Source: CAWFGS01 sp963815535 (GTDB lineage Bacteria > Pseudomonadota > Alphaproteobacteria > Sphingomonadales > Sphingomonadaceae). From it: a stretch of DNA of 64,000 nucleotides. Positions 46,292-55,600 of the stretch are shown one piece after another. The notes below the pieces were generated by a model. The model had not been told where the DNA came from. It worked only from the letters and a program-made list of their open reading frames with translations, and searched no databases. The stretch covers positions 310,001 to 374,000 of the forward strand of contig CAWFGS010000002.1 in the NCBI GenBank assembly GCA_963815535.1. Reading direction: 5' to 3'. Position 1 is the first letter of the stretch. Each line of letters begins with the position of its first letter. The position numbers and the translations under genes are program-made.

Positions 46292-47762
46292 ATGACACAT
46301 TTCAAAACGCTCGCACTCGCGACGACGGCATCGCTGACACTGGCGGGATGCGCGATGGGCGGACCGATCCCCAGCGCATCGACCCCGATCACGCAGTCGG
46401 AAGCGCAGCAGGGCGCACAGGCGCATCCCCAATTGCTGCAGGAATTCGGCGGCGCGATGACGACGCCGCAGGCCAATTACGTGGAGCAGATCGGCAAGAA
46501 TATCGCCGTGCAGTCGGGATTGGGCGGGGCGCGGAACGATTTCACCGTTTCGCTGCTGAACAGTTCGGTCAACAACGCCTTCGCCATTCCGGGCGGCTAT
46601 ATCTACACGACGCGGCAGCTGGTCGCGCTGATGAACAACGAAGCGGAACTGGCCGGCGTATTGGGGCACGAGGTCGGCCATGTTGCCGCCCGTCATTCGC
46701 AGCGCCGCCAGCAGAACGCGCAGAAGAACCAGTTGCTGGGTGGATTGGGTGCGATCCTGTCCGGCGTGTTGCTTGGCGACAGCGGTCTGGGCAGCGAACT
46801 GAGCAGAGGTATCTTGCAGGGATCGCAGTTGCTGACATTGAAGTTCAGCCGCAGTCAGGAATTGGAAGCCGACGAGCTTGGTATTCAGTATCTGACGCGT
46901 GCCGGCTACGATCCGCGTGCGATGGGAACCGTGCTGGCCAGCCTGGCCGCGCAAAATTCGCTGGACGCGCAATTGAGCGGACGCGGCGATGCGACCATTC
47001 CCGCCTGGGCCAGCACGCACCCCGATCCCGCCAGCCGGGTGCAGGGCGCGCTTGCGAAAGCGCAAGGGCTTGGGAACCGGCGTCACGAATGCCGACAGCT
47101 TCCTGACCAAGATCGATGGGCTGGTTTACGGCGACGATCCATCGCAAGGCGTGATCGAGGGCAATCGGTTCATCCATCCCGATTTGCGCCTGTCTTTCAG
47201 CGCGCCGTCGGGATATTATATGGTGAACGGCACGCGGGCCGTGTCGATCAGCGGACAGACGGGCAAGGCGCAGATGAGCACCGGACCGTATAATGGCGAC
47301 ATGAATGCCTATATTCGCGGCGTGTTTCAGGCATTGGCAGGGCAGGGGCAGACACTCGCCCCGCAAAATCTACAACGCACAACCGTCAACGGTCTGCCTG
47401 CGACATACGGCACGGCGCGCGTGAACAGCGGTAACAGTCAGGTGGATGTCACGGTGTTCGCGTATGAGTTTTCGAACAGTCAGGCGTTCCATTTCCTCGC
47501 GATTGCGCCAGCGGGCCGGTCCGGGGTGTTCAATCCCATGTTTCAGTCCATGCGGCGCATTTCGCAGTCCGAAGCGAATGCGGTCGTGCCGCGCGTGATC
47601 GACGTCGTCACCGTTCGCAGCGGCGATACGGTTCAGTCGCTCGCCAATCGAATGGCATATGAAAACGGGAAGATCGAACGGTTTCGGGTGCTGAATGCGT
47701 TGTCGTCCACCGACGGCATTCGTGCTGGACAGAAAGTGAAGCTGGTCGTTCGCGGGCGATAA
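46292..47762 (+). pseudogene. M48 family metallopeptidase lipoprotein with C-terminal LysM-like domain (one +1 break as given)
   Basis: The restored 489-residue lipoprotein has a signal peptide and lipobox (SLTLAGCAM), an M48 zinc protease domain with VLGHEVGHVAARH (HExxH) and the third ligand in SQELEADELGIQYL, then a beta-rich region, and a LysM-like end (VTVRSGDTVQSLANRMAYEN ... IRAGQKVKLVV). Such BepA-like proteins act in outer-membrane protein quality control. The frame slips between about 47052 and 47070. AGGAGG at 46282-46287 sets ATG 46292 as start. Confidence 0.9.
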
Positions 47763-47800
47763 TGGGGCCGCTGCGAAATCGGCTGATCATCGCACACGAA

Positions 47801-47831
47801 AAGGGCGGCAGAGTTTCCCCTGCCGCCCCTT
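47801..47831. terminator. Hairpin terminator between the M48 gene and the pilin gene
   Basis: Arm AAGGGCGGCAG pairs with CTGCCGCCCCTT around a short loop, with one bulged C. It lies between convergent genes and could stop transcription from both sides. The trailing T run is weak on the plus strand. Confidence 0.5.
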
Positions 47832-47850
47832 CATCGTTAATCCAAAAGGA

Positions 47851-48015
47851 TTAGTTCGCCATTGCGGTCGATACGTCGTTAAACGTGGTGCTCAGGTTCG
47901 TGCCCAGGCTGCTCATCGCGGTGATGGCGGCGACTGCGATCAGGGCAGCGATCAGACCGTATTCGATTGCGGTCGCGCCCTGTTCGTCCTGAGCCAATTT
48001 GTTGAAAAACTTCAT
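47851..48015 (-). CDS. Flp-type pilin
   Basis: A 54-residue type IVb (Flp/Fap) pilin precursor. A short basic leader is followed by DEQGATAIEYGLIAALIAVAAI, where the G/A-T-A-I-E-Y motif marks the prepilin peptidase site (TadV/CpaA) and the hydrophobic helix packs the fibre core. ATG 48015 is preceded by AGGAGA. No tad secretion genes occur in the window, so assembly genes must lie elsewhere. Confidence 0.92.
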   Translation of the reverse strand: MKFFNKLAQDEQGATAIEYGLIAALIAVAAITAMSSLGTNLSTTFNDVSTAMAN

Positions 48016-48113
48016 GTGTATTCTCCTGGTTTCAGTCTTCGGTTCCCTACCCGCCGAATTAAACGGGCTTTGCACTCAATAACTGCGACGTGTTCACAAA
48101 ACCCTAATTGAAA

Positions 48114-48305
48114 TTACGATTGTTTTGCCTTCGCCGCAGTCCATTCGCTATCGATATTGTTCCATCCTGCGGCATTGTCGCCGCCCAAACTGGAAATTCC
48201 AGCGATGATGACCAACACCAGCAAGCTGATGATCAAGCCGTATTCGATAGCCGTGGCCCCGGTTTCGTCTTGGCGTAACGCCTTGAAGAAGTTGTCTGGT
48301 TTCAC
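48114..48305 (-). CDS. Second Flp-type pilin
   Basis: A 63-residue paralogue of the neighbouring pilin, 98 nt upstream on the same strand. The core is DETGATAIEYGLIISLLVLVII followed by GISSLGG and a longer polar tail (NNIDSEWTAAKAKQS). The start is GTG 48305. The differing tails suggest a minor and a major pilin, but which is which is unknown. Confidence 0.85.
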   Translation of the reverse strand: MKPDNFFKALRQDETGATAIEYGLIISLLVLVIIAGISSLGGDNAAGWNNIDSEWTAAKAKQS

Positions 48306-48368
48306 GTAATGCCCGTCCTTCGCGACTTGATGGATGTGTGATGGCGGTGGCCGGTTAAGAAAAGATTG

Positions 48369-48836
48369 ATGGCGGTATCGAAAGTGGAAAATAATCCGAC
48401 ATGGATGCCGGTCGTGGCGGTGGCTTTGTTGGACCATGCCGGCCGTGTGCTGATGCAAAAACGGCCCGATGATGCGGAACATGGCGGTCTGTGGGAATTC
48501 CCCGGCGGCAAGGTCGAACGGGATGAAGTCCCTGAAAAGGCATTGATTCGCGAGGTTGCGGAGGAGCTGTCGATCGACATCGCGCCGCTCGATCCGCAGC
48601 CTGTTTCCTTCGCGCAGGGAACGTCGGCACTGTCGGGGCGGCACATTGTCATTTTGCTTTACACTCTCTCCCTTCCCACCGATCTGATCGCCGCGATACC
48701 TTCCGTCGGGCCAAGCGGTGAAAACGATTGGTTCGATGCCCGGCAGATCGCAAAGCTCGCAAAACCGCCACTGGATATCGCGCTGGCTGAAAATCTGTTC
48801 AGTCTTATCGGTGCAAAGGGATTGCCAAGTTCATAA
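48369..48836 (+). CDS. mutT: Nudix hydrolase, MutT-like (8-oxo-dGTP diphosphatase)
   Basis: A 155-residue Nudix protein. The Nudix box is complete: GGKVERDEVPEKALIREVAE followed by EL, with VLMQKRPDDAEHGGLWEFPG before it, as in MutT/CTP-pyrophosphohydrolase-type enzymes that clean oxidised dGTP from the pool. ATG 48369. It lies just upstream of the tRNA gene. Confidence 0.88.
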   Translation: MAVSKVENNPTWMPVVAVALLDHAGRVLMQKRPDDAEHGGLWEFPGGKVERDEVPEKALIREVAEELSIDIAPLDPQPVSFAQGTSALSGRHIVILLYTLSLPTDLIAAIPSVGPSGENDWFDARQIAKLAKPPLDIALAENLFSLIGAKGLPSS

Positions 48837-48863
48837 GGGCTGCCTATGTGCCGCCCCTCAAGT

Positions 48864-48940
48864 GCGCCCGTAGCTCAGCTGGATAGAGTACCTGACTACG
48901 AATCAGGGGGCCGGAGGTTCGAATCCTTCCGGGCGCACCA
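48864..48940 (+). tRNA. tRNA-Arg (anticodon ACG)
   Basis: A 77-nt cloverleaf. The acceptor GCGCCCG pairs with CGGGCGC, the anticodon stem is CCTGA/TCAGG with loop CTACGAA, and the T arm is CCGGAGGTTCGAATCCTTCC. The 3' CCA is encoded. The ACG anticodon (A34 expected to be edited to inosine) reads CGU, CGC and CGA. Confidence 0.97.
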
Positions 48941-48944
48941 ACAC

Positions 48945-48971
48945 AAAAGGCGTCCCGTGGGGGCGCCTTTT
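48945..48971 (+). terminator. Rho-independent terminator after the tRNA gene
   Basis: A 12-bp stem, AAAAGGCGTCCC with GGGGCGCCTTTT, around loop GTG, 4 nt after the tRNA 3' end. The stem has one T-G pair. Confidence 0.75.
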
Positions 48972-49009
48972 GCGTTTTCAGCTCACTCATCTACCGCCAA
49001 TGACCGGCA

Positions 49010-50152
49010 TCAGTTGATCGGGTCGGCGGTCCCGGCCAACGCGTCGTCTTTGGAGTGTCCGCGCGCCAGTTTGTGCGCTGCCCCTTCGACCTGGCGGCGG
49101 CGTTTCTTCGCCAGACTGTCGGCGGTGGGTGCCACGCTGACGGCGCTGTCCGCCAGCACCGCGCCGCGATCGCCCAATGGGCGTTCCGGCCCGATCGTGG
49201 TATCGGCATGCGTCTGCCGTTCGATTTCGGCATTCAGCAGCGCGCCAAGCAGGATCGAATAGCTGGTCAGGAAAAGCCACATCAAGAACACCACGATCGC
49301 CGATAGCGAACCATAGGTCGCGTTGTAATTGCTGACATACCGGACATACAGCGACAGACCGAACGATACACCGACCCATGCGAATGTCGCCAACAGCGAT
49401 CCGGGCGACAGCCAACGCCATTTCGCCGCACGCCGATCCGGGCCGTACTTCATGATCAACCCGAACCCGACGCTGCCCAGCGCCATTGCCAGCGACCAGG
49501 TCAGCAATTTGTAAAAGCCTTCCGATACCGGACCCATGAACTGGCCGGTCTGCGATTGCAGCCATGCCATCACGCCGCCGCTGATCAATCCGGTCAGCGC
49601 GATCATGATGACGGCCAGCGTCAAACCGCCGGCGCGCATCGTCACCTTGATGATGCCGCGCGTTTCATGTTCGGAATTGATGATGTTGAGCGCGCCGATC
49701 AATCCTTTGGCCGCGCGCATTCCCCCATAAACCGCCAAGCTCAGAGACAGCGCCAGAGTCAGGCCCGCAACGCCCGCATTGGTGTTGACCACGGCGATCA
49801 ACTGTTCCTCGATCACGCCTGCAACTTCCGGCGGCACGAATTCGACGATCTGCTGCATTTGCGCCTGCACCGTCGAAACGTCCCCGATCAGGCCGTAGGA
49901 CATCACGGTGGCTGCGAGCAGCGGAGTGATGGCAAGAAACGCGAAAAACGCAGTCCCTGCCGCCAGTAACGACAAGTTGTGAAACCCGGACATTACGAAA
50001 ATGCGTTTGGCAATCTGGATCCAGGCTTCGCGTGGCAGGTGGTGCGGATATGTCGCAGTTGCGCCGGGCGTGGAAGCGTTTATAGCTTCGCGCTTGTCGG
50101 AAGATGCGGAGGGATTGTCGGCGGGCTCTTCGCCGGTGTGGTCCGCAGACAT
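49010..50152 (-). CDS. YihY/BrkB family inner-membrane protein
   Basis: A 380-residue protein with six predicted transmembrane helices between about residues 60 and 310. It carries the family blocks FHNLSLLAAGTAFFAFLAITPLL, GSLLATFAWVGVSFGLSLY and NYNATYGSLSAIVVFLMWLF. The termini are polar and cytoplasmic. The family was once called ribonuclease BN in error; its function is unknown, possibly transport. It is divergent from tamA. Confidence 0.88.
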   Translation of the reverse strand: MSADHTGEEPADNPSASSDKREAINASTPGATATYPHHLPREAWIQIAKRIFVMSGFHNLSLLAAGTAFFAFLAITPLLAATVMSYGLIGDVSTVQAQMQQIVEFVPPEVAGVIEEQLIAVVNTNAGVAGLTLALSLSLAVYGGMRAAKGLIGALNIINSEHETRGIIKVTMRAGGLTLAVIMIALTGLISGGVMAWLQSQTGQFMGPVSEGFYKLLTWSLAMALGSVGFGLIMKYGPDRRAAKWRWLSPGSLLATFAWVGVSFGLSLYVRYVSNYNATYGSLSAIVVFLMWLFLTSYSILLGALLNAEIERQTHADTTIGPERPLGDRGAVLADSAVSVAPTADSLAKKRRRQVEGAAHKLARGHSKDDALAGTADPIN

Positions 50153-50215
50153 TATTGGTTATGACGCAAGGCTGATGATCCGGGCGTTATGGTAAATATC
50201 GGGTTCGCATTCTTC

Positions 50216-52654
50216 ATGTCAGCACTAACGTTCAAAGTCGCAAAACGGTCCCGCCCGGCCTCGCGCGCAATCATGCGTGCCATGTATGGCGCGACGGCGG
50301 CGAGTGCGCTGGCGATCGCGACCGGTGGGTTGGGCGCGCCGGCGGCTTTCGCGCAAGGGACCGCCGCGCCCGAAACCGGCGTGCCGAATGCAGTTCCGCA
50401 GGACGATTCCGTATTGATCGAGCCGGGCGTTCGCGCTGGCGAGCTGGACGTGCCAGCACCGCCTGCGGACGCTCAATTGCCTGCGGTCGAGCCGATCATC
50501 TTGGACGAAGAGTTCAACGAAGCCGTGCCGCCGTTGATCGACGATGATGCCGCGCTTGGCGACGAACTGGAATCGATCGCCGAATTCGAACGCCGCTTTG
50601 CCGCGGAAGACGCGCAAGCGGATGCCCAGGCGGATGCTCAGGTGGATGGGGAAGCAGCGGTGGAAGCGCCGCTTGGCCGCCCGGAACTTGCCGATGGCGA
50701 TCCAGTCGAGGAAATTGCCGACGCACCTGTTCGCGACGCGGAACTGACTGCGCCGCTGTCTCCGCTGGAAGAATTCGAAACCCGCGAAGTCGAATTTGCA
50801 GAAGAAGCCAGCGACGAGGAAATCCTGGTCGTCAATTACGGCGTTCAGATCAATGGACTGGATGCCGCGGATGACGAAACCGACGTCGATCTTGCGGCCG
50901 TGTTCGACAATCTGTCCACGCTAGAAGATGCGGATGGCGAAGCAGCCAATATCGCCATGCTATCCGCCCGCGTCACGGAAGACAGCGCGCTGCTGCAACG
51001 CATATTACGGGCGGAAGGCTGGTATCAGGCGGCCGTCACCACCCGGATCGATCGGTCGGAAGCGGCCAATGGCCAGCCATTGCTCGCCGTGCTGGATGTG
51101 GCGGTAGGCGATCGTTACGTCTTTTCGGACATCGTCCTGGATGCACAGCCGACGCAGCCTGTCGATCTGATCGAACGCAATTTCGCGTTGAAAGTGGGTG
51201 AGCCGATCATCGCCGCGCGCGTACAGGGCGCGGAAGCGCAGGTCGCGGTCGCCTTGCCCGAACAGGGCTATCCCTTCGTCGATGTTGGCCAGCGGGACAT
51301 TTTGCTCGATCCCGAAACGGCAGACGGGGTGTACACCTTGCCGATCGATACCGGACCGCGCGCCTTGTTCGGTGGGTTCACGACCTCCGGCAATCTGGCG
51401 TTCGATGCCGAACACGTCGATGTTCTCGCCCGGTTCGAACGCGGCGAATTGTACGACAGCCGCAAGGTGGACGATCTGCGACAGGCTTTGATCGCGACCG
51501 GACTGCTCAGCACCGTATCCGTCGTTCCCGAACGCACCGGCGAAGTCGCGGCGGTCGATGTCGACGGCATTCCGGTGGAAGGTACGCAATACGTCACCGT
51601 TGCGGTGGAACAGGAAGCGGGGCCACCGCGAACTATTGCAGGCAGCGCGGGTTTCGGCACGGGTCAGGGCGTGCGGCTGGAAGGCAGCTGGAGCCATCGC
51701 AACCTGTTTCCCCCCGAAGGCGCGCTGATCGGATCGGTCATCGCCGGGACGCAGGAACAGGGCGCCGGCGTTACCTTCCGGCGGTCGAATGCCGGACGGC
51801 GCGACCGTACGGTGGAAGCGGGCCTGAACGTGCTGCGCCAGCAATTCGATGCTTTCGATGCGTTGACGGGGCGCTTGGGCGGGCTGATAAGTTACAGCTC
51901 GACGCCGATCTGGCAGAAACGTTTCACCTATGCGTATGGCGCCGAAGTGCTTGCCTCCATCGAAGAGGATTTCGATCTGGCGTTGGGCGAACGGGTGGAC
52001 CGCACCTATTTCATCGGCGCGCTGACCGGACAAGTCGGTTTCGACACGTCCGACAGCCTGCTGAACCCGACCGAAGGTTTTCGCATAACCGCACTGGTTC
52101 AGCCCGAAGGGTCGCTGCAGGACGGGTTCAGCCCCTATGTTCGCGGCGTGGTGAACGGGTCGGCTTATTTCCCGGTCGGCAATTCGCTGGTTCTGGCAGG
52201 CCGCGTTCGCGTGGGAACCGTGCAAGGCGTCGATCGCGAAGACATCGCGCCATCGCGCCGCTTCTACGCGGGCGGCGGCGGGTCCGTGCGCGGTTTCGGA
52301 TTTCAGGATCTGGGGCCGCAAGTGCTGGAGCCGAACCCATCCTTCGATATTACCGATCCCGAAGAAACGGCGGATGAATTTCTGCTGCGACCGATCGGTG
52401 GGTTGAGCGTGAACGAACTGGCAGCGGAAGTCCGTTATCGCTTTGGCGATTTCGGCGTGGTCGGCTTCGTCGATGCGGGCCAGGTTTACGAAGGCAGCAC
52501 GCCCGACTTTTCCGGCTTGCGTTACGGTGTGGGAGTCGGAGCGCGGTATTACACCAATTTCGGGCCGCTGCGGGTGGACATCGCCACACCGATCGACCGG
52601 CAAGAAGGTGAAAGCCTGATCAATCTGTACATCTCGATCGGGCAGGCGTTCTGA
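50216..52654 (+). CDS. tamA: Outer-membrane assembly factor TamA (Omp85 family)
   Basis: An 812-residue Omp85 protein. A long basic signal region (signal helix ending GAPAAFAQ) leads into an acidic low-complexity stretch of about 180 residues rich in Asp, Glu and Ala with ADAQADAQ repeats, then POTRA domains, and a C-terminal 16-strand barrel with the YAGGGGSVRGFGFQDLGP signature and a final Phe (ISIGQAF). It works with TamB to insert certain outer-membrane proteins. The acidic insert is much longer than in enterobacterial TamA. The stop overlaps tamB. Confidence 0.9.
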   Translation: MSALTFKVAKRSRPASRAIMRAMYGATAASALAIATGGLGAPAAFAQGTAAPETGVPNAVPQDDSVLIEPGVRAGELDVPAPPADAQLPAVEPIILDEEFNEAVPPLIDDDAALGDELESIAEFERRFAAEDAQADAQADAQVDGEAAVEAPLGRPELADGDPVEEIADAPVRDAELTAPLSPLEEFETREVEFAEEASDEEILVVNYGVQINGLDAADDETDVDLAAVFDNLSTLEDADGEAANIAMLSARVTEDSALLQRILRAEGWYQAAVTTRIDRSEAANGQPLLAVLDVAVGDRYVFSDIVLDAQPTQPVDLIERNFALKVGEPIIAARVQGAEAQVAVALPEQGYPFVDVGQRDILLDPETADGVYTLPIDTGPRALFGGFTTSGNLAFDAEHVDVLARFERGELYDSRKVDDLRQALIATGLLSTVSVVPERTGEVAAVDVDGIPVEGTQYVTVAVEQEAGPPRTIAGSAGFGTGQGVRLEGSWSHRNLFPPEGALIGSVIAGTQEQGAGVTFRRSNAGRRDRTVEAGLNVLRQQFDAFDALTGRLGGLISYSSTPIWQKRFTYAYGAEVLASIEEDFDLALGERVDRTYFIGALTGQVGFDTSDSLLNPTEGFRITALVQPEGSLQDGFSPYVRGVVNGSAYFPVGNSLVLAGRVRVGTVQGVDREDIAPSRRFYAGGGGSVRGFGFQDLGPQVLEPNPSFDITDPEETADEFLLRPIGGLSVNELAAEVRYRFGDFGVVGFVDAGQVYEGSTPDFSGLRYGVGVGARYYTNFGPLRVDIATPIDRQEGESLINLYISIGQAF

Positions 52655-55600
52655 TGGCCGACGATACGACCTTGGACGAAGCGCGCACGGACGAGCCGGA
52701 ACGCGCCTACGACGTGGAAAGCGGCGCCCACGATGATGCGCCTGAGCGCGCCATAAGCGTGTGGCCGATGCGGATCGTGAAAATCGTTGCATCGGTGCTG
52801 CTAATCCTGGTCGCGCTGATCGCCCTGATCGTGTTCGGTATCAACACCGGGCCGGGCCGGGCTTTCGTTGCCGAGCAGATCGAAGCGCTGGAATTCGAAA
52901 ACGGCATGGAAATCGGCATCGAAGCGATCGACGGGTCGCTTTACAGCGAGATGACCATTCGCGGCCTGACCATTTCCGACCCCAAAGGCGTATTTGCAAG
53001 TTCCCCTGCGATCGCGGTCGATTGGAATCCGTTCGCCTTCATCCGCAGCCACATCGATATCACCGCGCTGACGGCGGAAACCGTGGTGATGGAACGCGCG
53101 CCGGAACTGCTTGAAACCGAAGAGACGGACGATCCGCTTCTGCCGGATTACGACATCGATGTCGGCCTGTTGCAGATCGATCGCTTCGTGCTGGAAGCGC
53201 CGGTGACGGGCGAACGACGAGTTGCCAGTCTGACCGGTGACGTGAAGATCGCCGACGCCCGCGCGCAGGTGACTTTCAACGGCGCGACCCTTGGCGAAAA
53301 CGGCAGTGCGGGCGGTGATCGTATCGCGCTGTTGCTCGACGCCGTGCCGGACGAAAACCGCCTCGACCTCAATCTCGATTTGAATGCGCCCGCAAACGGG
53401 GTGGTCGCATCCCTGGCCGGGTTGAGCGATCCGCTGGCTGTAAAGCTGTCGGGCAAGGGTGACTGGGCGCAATGGAACGGCCAGCTGAACGCCGATCTTG
53501 GCGGCGCCAGCCTCGCCGATCTTGCCATAAAAGCGCGCGACGGGGCGTTCACGTTGACCGGCCCGACGCGTATTGCCCGGTTCGCACCCGCCAGTACGGC
53601 GGCGTTGCTTGGCGAAGAGACCAATATCGACATCACAGGCACGCTGGGTGAGCGCGCGGCAACCATCGACGGGCGCGTGTTCAGCGATGCGTTCAACTTG
53701 ACCGCGAATGGCGCGCTGGACCTGTCGGAAAACAGTTTCGACGATTTTCAGGCGGCGTTCGTATTGTTGCAACCCAGCGCACTCGCTCCCAATCTCAGCG
53801 GCCGTGGACTGCGCGCCGACCTTACTCTCGACGGCGCATTCGCGACCCCGATCGTGGATTACGACATTCGCGCGGCGCAGATCGTCGTGAACGACATCGG
53901 CGTGGAGAATCTGCGTGCGAGCGGGGAAACGCGAGTGAATGCCGCTAGTATGGTCGTCCCGGTTTCAGCGACAATCGGGCGTATCACCGGATTGGACGTG
54001 GCGGCGGGCGGAACCTTGCGCGACATTACGTTGAACGGCGATATCGCGATCGACGGTCCGCGCATTCTGTCCGACAATATGCGTATCCGGTCCGACCGTA
54101 TCGACGCGACGCTGATCCTGGTCGCCGATACATCCACCGGCCTGTACACCGGTGCGGTCGATGGCCGGATCGACAATTATCGGCTGGAAAGCGTCGGCAC
54201 GCTGAATATCGACACGGATATGGATCTGCGGGCGCGTGCCGATGGCACATTCGCGCTGGCGGGTAAGGTCAATGTCCGCACGACCAGTCTGTCGAATGAC
54301 AGCGTGCGGGACTTTCTGGGTGGCAACGCGGTCGCTTCCACCGACATCGTCTATGGCAGTGACGGGGTGGCGCGGTTCAGCAATGTCCGTCTGAATGCGC
54401 CACAATTGCGAGTACTGGACGGGCGCGGCACATATTCCGCGGATGGGCGGATAGACGTGGTCGCCAGCGCGAATTCGACGCAATATGGCGCGGTCGGCCT
54501 GCAGGTGACCGGCACGATCGCCAATCCCCGCGCCACGATCAAGGCCAAGAACCCCGGCCTTGGTTTGGGGCTGGCCGATGTCAGAGCGACCATTCGCGGC
54601 GACAATGGCCGCTATCGCATCGATGCCACCGGGCAGAGCGATTACGGCGCTTTCTCCGCCGATGTCACGGTCGATGCGGGCAGCGGTCCGCTGGCATTGA
54701 CGATCAATCGGGCGGACATCGGCGGCATCGGTCTGTCGGGCCGGGTCCGACAGAGCGCCGCAGGGCCGTTCGTGGGGCAACTGGATGCCAATGGTCGCGG
54801 ACTTGGCGGCGTGGTGCGACTGGGCGCAGCCGGGCGCTATCAATCCGCGCTGGTCAATCTGCGGGCGCGCAACACCGTGCTGGGCGGACCGGCAAATGTC
54901 AGTGTCGGTTCGGCCATCGTCGATGCCCGGATCGTGCTTTACGAACAGCCCGAAGTGGTTGCCGACATACAGCTGGCCAACGCCAATTACGGCGAAACGA
55001 ACATCAACGCGATGCGCGCGCTGATCGATTACCAGGGCGGTCGCGGTACTGCGAAAGTTCTGGCGGAAGGAACCAGCGGTGTGCCGTTCCGCGTTTCCGC
55101 CAATGCCGATTTGCAGCCCGATCTGTGGCGCGCCGCGTTGAAAGGCAAAGTGCGCGGGATCGATTTCAGCACCACCGCACCCGCACGCATCATTCCCGGC
55201 GACGGGACGTACCGCCTGCTGCCGACGCGGATCGATTTCGGGCGCGGCAATTTGCGCGTCGCGGGAAGCTACGGCGACGGGATCAAGGTTCAGTCGCGGC
55301 TCGATTCGCTCGATATGGGGATACTGAATGCCTTTTCGCCGGGCCTTGGCGTCAATGGGCGGGCCACCGGCAGCCTCGATTTCGCGCAAGCGAATCCGAA
55401 CGCATTCCCCACCGCCGATGCGCGGATGTCCATTCGCGGATTTACCCGCACGACCGCCGTTTCGGTCAGTCAGCCTGTGGATGTGAACTTCGTCGGCCAG
55501 CTGCAAACCAATGGTGGCGATGCTCGCGCGGTCGTCCGGCGTCGCGGCACGGTCATCGGGCGCATGGTCGCCACGCTGACACCGCTGCCACCGGGCACAG

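Noticed and set aside
48864..48940. tRNA-Arg as an integration site for a genomic island
   Set aside because: A normal terminator and core genes follow on the 3' side, and I see no repeated copy of the tRNA 3' end in the window.
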